Assembly (NCBI GenBank): GCA_001598975.1
Contig: BBXU01001535.1
Location: forward strand, 1-13,199
Reading direction: 5' to 3'
Length of the DNA stretch: 13,199 bases
Source: Parachlorella kessleri
Taxonomy: Eukaryota; Chlorophyta; Trebouxiophyceae; Chlorellales; Chlorellaceae
Below the pieces are notes generated by a model. It was given only the letters and a program-made list of their open reading frames with translations, was not told the origin of the DNA and made no database searches. Position 1 is the stretch's first letter. Each line of letters starts with the position of its first letter. A program made the position numbers and the translations under genes. Positions 9,901 through 13,199 of this stretch are shown here, piece by piece.

Positions 9901-10255
9901 GTCAAGCTGGGAAGAGGGCACGTGGGCCCACCTGCTTGAGCTGCCTGCACCTTCTCGCTAGCAGTCTCATCAACGGCTAGTAGCTGCGCAATGTGGGTTA
10001 GGGCGTATACCTGCACAGTGTGCAAGGGAGTAGGCTCAGCCAGTGACTGACATGCCCCACATGTGCCAGCAGGCTGTCGCCACCGTGAAGTGCACTCCCT
10101 ACCTTGGCCGATATCTGGTTCTGTATGCCCTGTTCCCGTACACGGCCCTGAGCTTGGTTGTTGAAGACGATTACTGCATTATCCGCGCTTGCCAAAGAAG
10201 TGATCAGCAGCAGAAGGCAAGCCGCCGTGGCGGCGTATGAACTGAGGGCAGTCAT
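6902..10255 (-). CDS. Vanadium-dependent haloperoxidase / PAP2-superfamily protein, secreted
   Basis: Exons in transcript order: 10255-10103, 10010-9932, 9749-9593, 9351-9204, 8653-8518, 8145-7873, 7664-7537, 7282-7196, 6952-6902 (TAA at 6904-6902). All phases agree, giving 403 residues. Residues 1-24 form a signal peptide (hydrophobic CLLLLITSL, cleavage likely after ASA), so it enters the secretory pathway. The vanadate/phosphate pocket of the family is complete: K272 and R279 in a K-x6-RP motif, S315-G316-H317 in YPSGH, and R367 and H373 in SRVVGGIH. Vanadium haloperoxidases use H2O2 to oxidise halides to hypohalous acid; PAP2 phosphatases share the same fold and pocket, so phosphatase activity is the alternative. 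W269 matches Trp350 of fungal chloroperoxidase, while H310 sits where that enzyme has Phe397. At 403 residues it is shorter than the roughly 550-600 of seaweed and fungal enzymes. An in-frame ATG at 10303 would add 16 residues ahead of the signal peptide, so 10255 is preferred. It is divergent from CTU1. Confidence 0.92.
8146..8517 (-). other. Haloperoxidase intron 5, nothing recognised
   Basis: A 372-nt phase-1 intron with a full-consensus donor GTGAGT and acceptor ATGCAG. The join makes ADGN-T-TSTVTGHWN, matching the family's DG...GHWN block. The interior is unremarkable. Confidence 0.8.
8654..9203 (-). other. Haloperoxidase intron 4, the longest intron in the window
   Basis: This 550-nt phase-0 intron runs from donor GTCGGT to acceptor CTCGCAG. 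Direct joining of flanking exons gives LLPANQ-PWGIS, the length expected between the same landmarks in related proteins. A minus-strand open stretch inside it (about 8870-9055) is not needed and is treated as intron. The weak donor leaves some room for an alternative site a few bases on. Confidence 0.7.
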
Positions 10256-10698
10256 GTCGATATCTTTGCTAAGCGAGGCTTGTTTTAGGCAGTTAAGACC
10301 CAATAGTTGTAGTACTAAGTCCCTCTAGCTGGTGCTAGCATCCGTACCAATCCTTTTGCTGTCTCTGTTCCAGCAAACCGACTCCGAGCCGTCCGATACT
10401 AGTTAGGCATGTTGTCGGACCAGATGCTGCTGCGTACGTACTTATGTGCCCCAGAGGAAGCGAGAGCTTTCTCCAATCTGGCTTCGACGTGGGTCAAGTG
10501 GGACGACCGGTGATTTCCGTCCAAGGTATCTGGAGGGTGCCCAGATACCCAAACAACAGACAAGCATTGCATCACACACACTGATCAAGCCGCAAACCCG
10601 GTACCTTACCTCGCCGCTATCTGCTTACGGGTTAACGTCCCATGCATGCTCAGTGACCAGCGTCCCCCTCACTGGACGGCCTGCGTTAGCAAGGCGTC
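10256..10698. promoter_or_regulatory. Shared upstream region between haloperoxidase and CTU1 (likely bidirectional promoter)
   Basis: The two start codons face away from each other across 443 bp, so both promoters must lie here. No TATA-like element stands out near either start. The region carries an inverted repeat at 10525-10549, 150 bp upstream of the CTU1 ATG. The likely non-start ATG at 10303 falls in what would be the haloperoxidase 5' leader. Confidence 0.5.
10525..10549. repeat. 9-bp inverted repeat in the divergent promoter region
   Basis: The arms GGTATCTGG (10525-10533) and CCAGATACC (10541-10549) are perfect reverse complements separated by 7 bases. The spacing and symmetry would suit a dimeric protein binding site or a short hairpin in a transcript. 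It lies between two divergent genes. An inverted repeat of this size has some chance of arising at random in 13 kb. Confidence 0.6.
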
Positions 10699-13199
10699 AT
10701 GGTTAAGCTGTGCAACCGATGTGGCGAGCAGCGGGCTGCACTGCGCCGACCCAAGACCTTTGAGCAGCTGTGCAAGCAGTGCTTCTACACGGTGGGTCAG
10801 ACATGTGATGGGGGTGCACCCTGCTGACCCCTTCTCACAGCCGCCCTGAAGCGCCATTTCAGAATCTGCACGGCAGGCCTTCGAGGAGGAGATCCACGAG
10901 ACCATCGTGGCCAACAGGCTGTTTCGGCCAGGCGAGCGGGTGGCAGTGGCGGCCTCGGGGGGCAAGGACTCCACCGTGCTGGCCCACGTACTGACCACGC
11001 TCAACACGCGCTACAGGTGGGCTCACCGGCACCACCGCTTGTGGTAATGCGGGGAATAGCTGTGTGGTCTGGGCTGTCTGGCAGCGCTGGAGGTGTGCAC
11101 CACTTCTCGACACTGTGAGAGTCCAGGCTTGGAGGTGTCAAGTGTGGAGTTGGGGATGACCCAATATCTGAGCTGGGTAAATCACTGGGATAAGCTGACA
11201 TAAGTGCCCAACACTTGCGCAGAGCAAGCCTCGTCTGCAATATGGTGATATCAGCCACTCTGCTTTGCAGCTATGGACTGGACTTGTTCCTGCTCTCCAT
11301 TGACGAGGGCATCAGCGGCTACCGGGATGATTCTCTGGAAACCGTCAAGCGCAACGAGGTGGGGCCTTCACGGAAGACACAAGGGGAGCGTTGCTGTCTG
11401 CGTCAGCTGGCGGTGGTGCAGCAGGCATCAAGCTCCCTGCTTACAGGCGATACTACTGCAAACAGGGATTGCAAAGGTTCGAGTATCTTGCATTAGGCTT
11501 TGCAGGTGTTCTTGTATCATGGTCAAATCCCGCTAGCGGGGTCATTACTGAATTACTGAATTGTGCAACTCACCGGGGGATAGACACAGCGCATGCAAAT
11601 GTAGGCCAGTTGTGTTGTTGAGGTTGTCATGGTAAGGTACTAGCCCTGGAACTTGTGAAGGGAGCCAACACTGTGACACTGCTCAGTGACCTGCGTGTTC
11701 CCTGTTCTATGTCTGCAGGCCCAGTACGGCATCCCCTTGCATGTGTTCTCCTACAAGGATTTGTATGGCTGGACTATGGATGAGATTGTGGCGGAGGTTG
11801 GGACCAAGTCCAACTGCACCTTCTGTGGAGTCTTCCGCCGCCAGGTGGGTCGGGTGGTTATGGGCACGTTCAGCGCCAAGACAAGGGTGAGATGCCTCCT
11901 TGGGGCAGCCTTCCATCCACTTGATGCACTGGCAGAGGTCTGTCAAGCCTGCTTGGCCTCAAGCCCTGCTACTGGCTTTTTCGAGATAGTGGCACGGTGG
12001 ATGCTCTGGTGGTGGGTGCATTGGTCGCTACACTGTCGCCTTACAGGCACACAGGAGGTTCAGTGATGAATGCAAGCCCCTAGGCATTCTTTGTTGCGGT
12101 GTGGCGGCCTAGCATAGCCGAGGTTGCTGCTGCTTCTGCTCCTGACCTCCGTTCCTCCTCATTCCTAGCCTAGCTTCCCAGACCCAATCCCTGATGCTTC
12201 TTCCTGAGACAGCGGCATGGCCACAAGGCGGCACCTTGCTTCTGCTGGCTGCACTACAGGCGCTGGACAGGGGTGCTGCTCTGCTGAACGCCGACAAGGT
12301 GGCGACGGGGCACAACGCGGATGACGTGGCGGAGACGGTGCTGCTGAACATTATCCGAGGCGACGTGCCCAGGCGAGGGCCCTCTTTGGGAGCACTGTCG
12401 TCAGGGCTGGCTGGCTGGGCCTGCCTGGGCTTGTGAAGCCTGCAGACAGGCTACTCTTTGCCAGTAAAACCCAGGACTTGGGCAACGGGCATGGGAAGCA
12501 TGGTCTTGGGGGCTTGCTGGGCTGGCTTGGCTTGTCTGGGCCTATATAGCCTGCCTACATGCTGTCCATGCTTCGATAGGGTTAAGATCCGCACGGTACG
12601 CATGCCTGGGCTTCGGCTGCTATTTATGGCATTCTTGATCTTTTTTTTTGTGCAAGGTGTGGGCGCAACCACTGGCTGCACTCTATGGTCAGGCAGCGCT
12701 AACACATACGAGTTCACCTCTGCCCTCTCCGCCTGCTGCAGGTTGGGGCGATGTGCTAACATCATCACTGGGGAGGAAGGGCCCCTGCCCCGAGTCAAGC
12801 CCTTCAAATACACCTACGAAAAGGTGACAGAGAGATAATCAAGCCCACTTTTAAGGAGGGGTGCTGGCTTCTTCGCTCTTTGTCATTGTCCGCTTTGCGC
12901 ACTGGAGGATACATTATGTCTTCATTACCGCAAGTGCTTGCCTTCAAGGGTGGGATGCCTGGGCCAGGCCTGACACTGCATGCTATGGTTTTGCTTTTGG
13001 TGCGTGCCAGCTCAGCATCATTGACAGTGCATGCCCGGGCTGGGTCTGGGCTAAATGCAGGAGATAGTGATGTACGCCTACTTCAAGAAGCTAGACTACT
13101 TCTCTACAGAGTGCGTGTACGCTCCTTTCGCGGCCCGGGGGGCTGCCCGGGAGTTTGTCAAGGATCTGGAGGCAAGTGGAACAAGTGTGTAAAGGGGGG
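10699..13199 (+). CDS. CTU1: Cytoplasmic tRNA 2-thiolation protein 1 (CTU1/NCS6/ROL5), 3' end beyond window
   Basis: Exons: 10699-10791, 10877-11016, 11271-11358, 11719-11844, 12260-12372, 12742-12823, and 13061 to 13171 or 13175. These give about 251 residues; the family is usually about 350. With CTU2, and URM1 as sulfur carrier, CTU1 adenylates and thiolates wobble U34 of cytosolic tRNA-Lys, -Glu and -Gln. Visible parts: an N-terminal zinc ribbon (C5, C8, C25, C28), the PP-loop SGGKDST (58-64) that binds ATP, a CTFC motif (C140, C143), [10 protein letters not shown] (166-175), and C232 in the STECVYAP stretch. C140/C143/C232 are the cysteines that hold an iron-sulfur cluster in archaeal and bacterial relatives. 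An in-frame TAG at 10687-10689 closely precedes the ATG at 10699, which fixes the start. The last 100 or so residues, including the C-terminal zinc-binding part, lie outside the window. Confidence 0.95.
11359..11718 (+). other. CTU1 intron 3, nothing recognised
   Basis: A 360-nt phase-0 intron (GTGGGG ... TCTGCAG) between the exon ending VKRNE and the exon starting AQYGIPL. No internal feature is seen. Confidence 0.8.
11845..12259 (+). other. CTU1 intron 4, nothing recognised
   Basis: A 415-nt phase-0 intron with donor GTGGGT and acceptor CTACAG, one of only two acceptors here that do not end in GCAG. It separates the CTFC exon from the ALDRGA exon. Confidence 0.8.
12373..12741 (+). other. 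CTU1 intron 5, GC-AG splice pair, with a degenerate direct repeat
   Basis: The preceding exon ends GTG-CCC-AG and the intron starts GCGAGG; the next exon begins G-TTG-GGG-CGA after CTGCAG. This join yields RGDVPR-LGR, the conserved CTU1 run. No in-frame GT donor fits. Inside the intron, 12409-12443 and 12520-12554 are GGCT-rich and match at about 28 of 35 positions, a degenerate direct repeat. No other feature is seen. Confidence 0.82.

Noticed and set aside
1..13199. Undescribed multi-gene system, mobile element or CRISPR array
   Set aside because: The three clear genes have unrelated cellular roles, and no transposase, integrase, long terminal repeats or regular spacer repeats were seen.

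Overview
This is nuclear DNA from a eukaryote whose genes are cut into many short exons. The introns (85-550 nt) almost all end in GCAG, exons are GC-leaning, and the protein content fits a green alga. A trebouxiophyte such as Coccomyxa or a Chlorella relative is my best guess, but I cannot fix the genus from this window.

I could assemble three spliced genes in consistent reading phase. (1) Minus strand, from 5516 to beyond the left edge: a plant-ABCG7-like half-size ABC transporter with 13 exons and 592 residues visible; the C-terminus is outside the window. (2) Minus strand, 10255 to 6902: a complete 9-exon, 403-residue secreted protein of the vanadium-dependent haloperoxidase / PAP2 superfamily with every vanadate-binding residue present. 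(3) Plus strand, 10699 to beyond the right edge: CTU1/NCS6, the catalytic subunit of cytosolic tRNA U34 thiolation, with 7 exons and about 251 residues visible. A fourth, weaker candidate is a 73-codon single-exon ORF at 5891-6112 (+) with one membrane segment.

Layout: the transporter and the small ORF are divergent across 374 bp. The small ORF and the haloperoxidase converge across 789 bp in which I recognise nothing. The haloperoxidase and CTU1 are divergent across 443 bp, a likely shared promoter region. The genes serve unrelated jobs (membrane export, secreted or lumenal oxidation chemistry, tRNA modification), so I see no operon-like system and no mobile element, CRISPR array, tRNA or rRNA.

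The most distinctive DNA-level features are two perfect inverted repeats inside transporter intron 1, two introns whose phase requires a GC-AG splice pair (a possible third at the right edge), and the complete haloperoxidase active site with a His at the position linked to halide preference.
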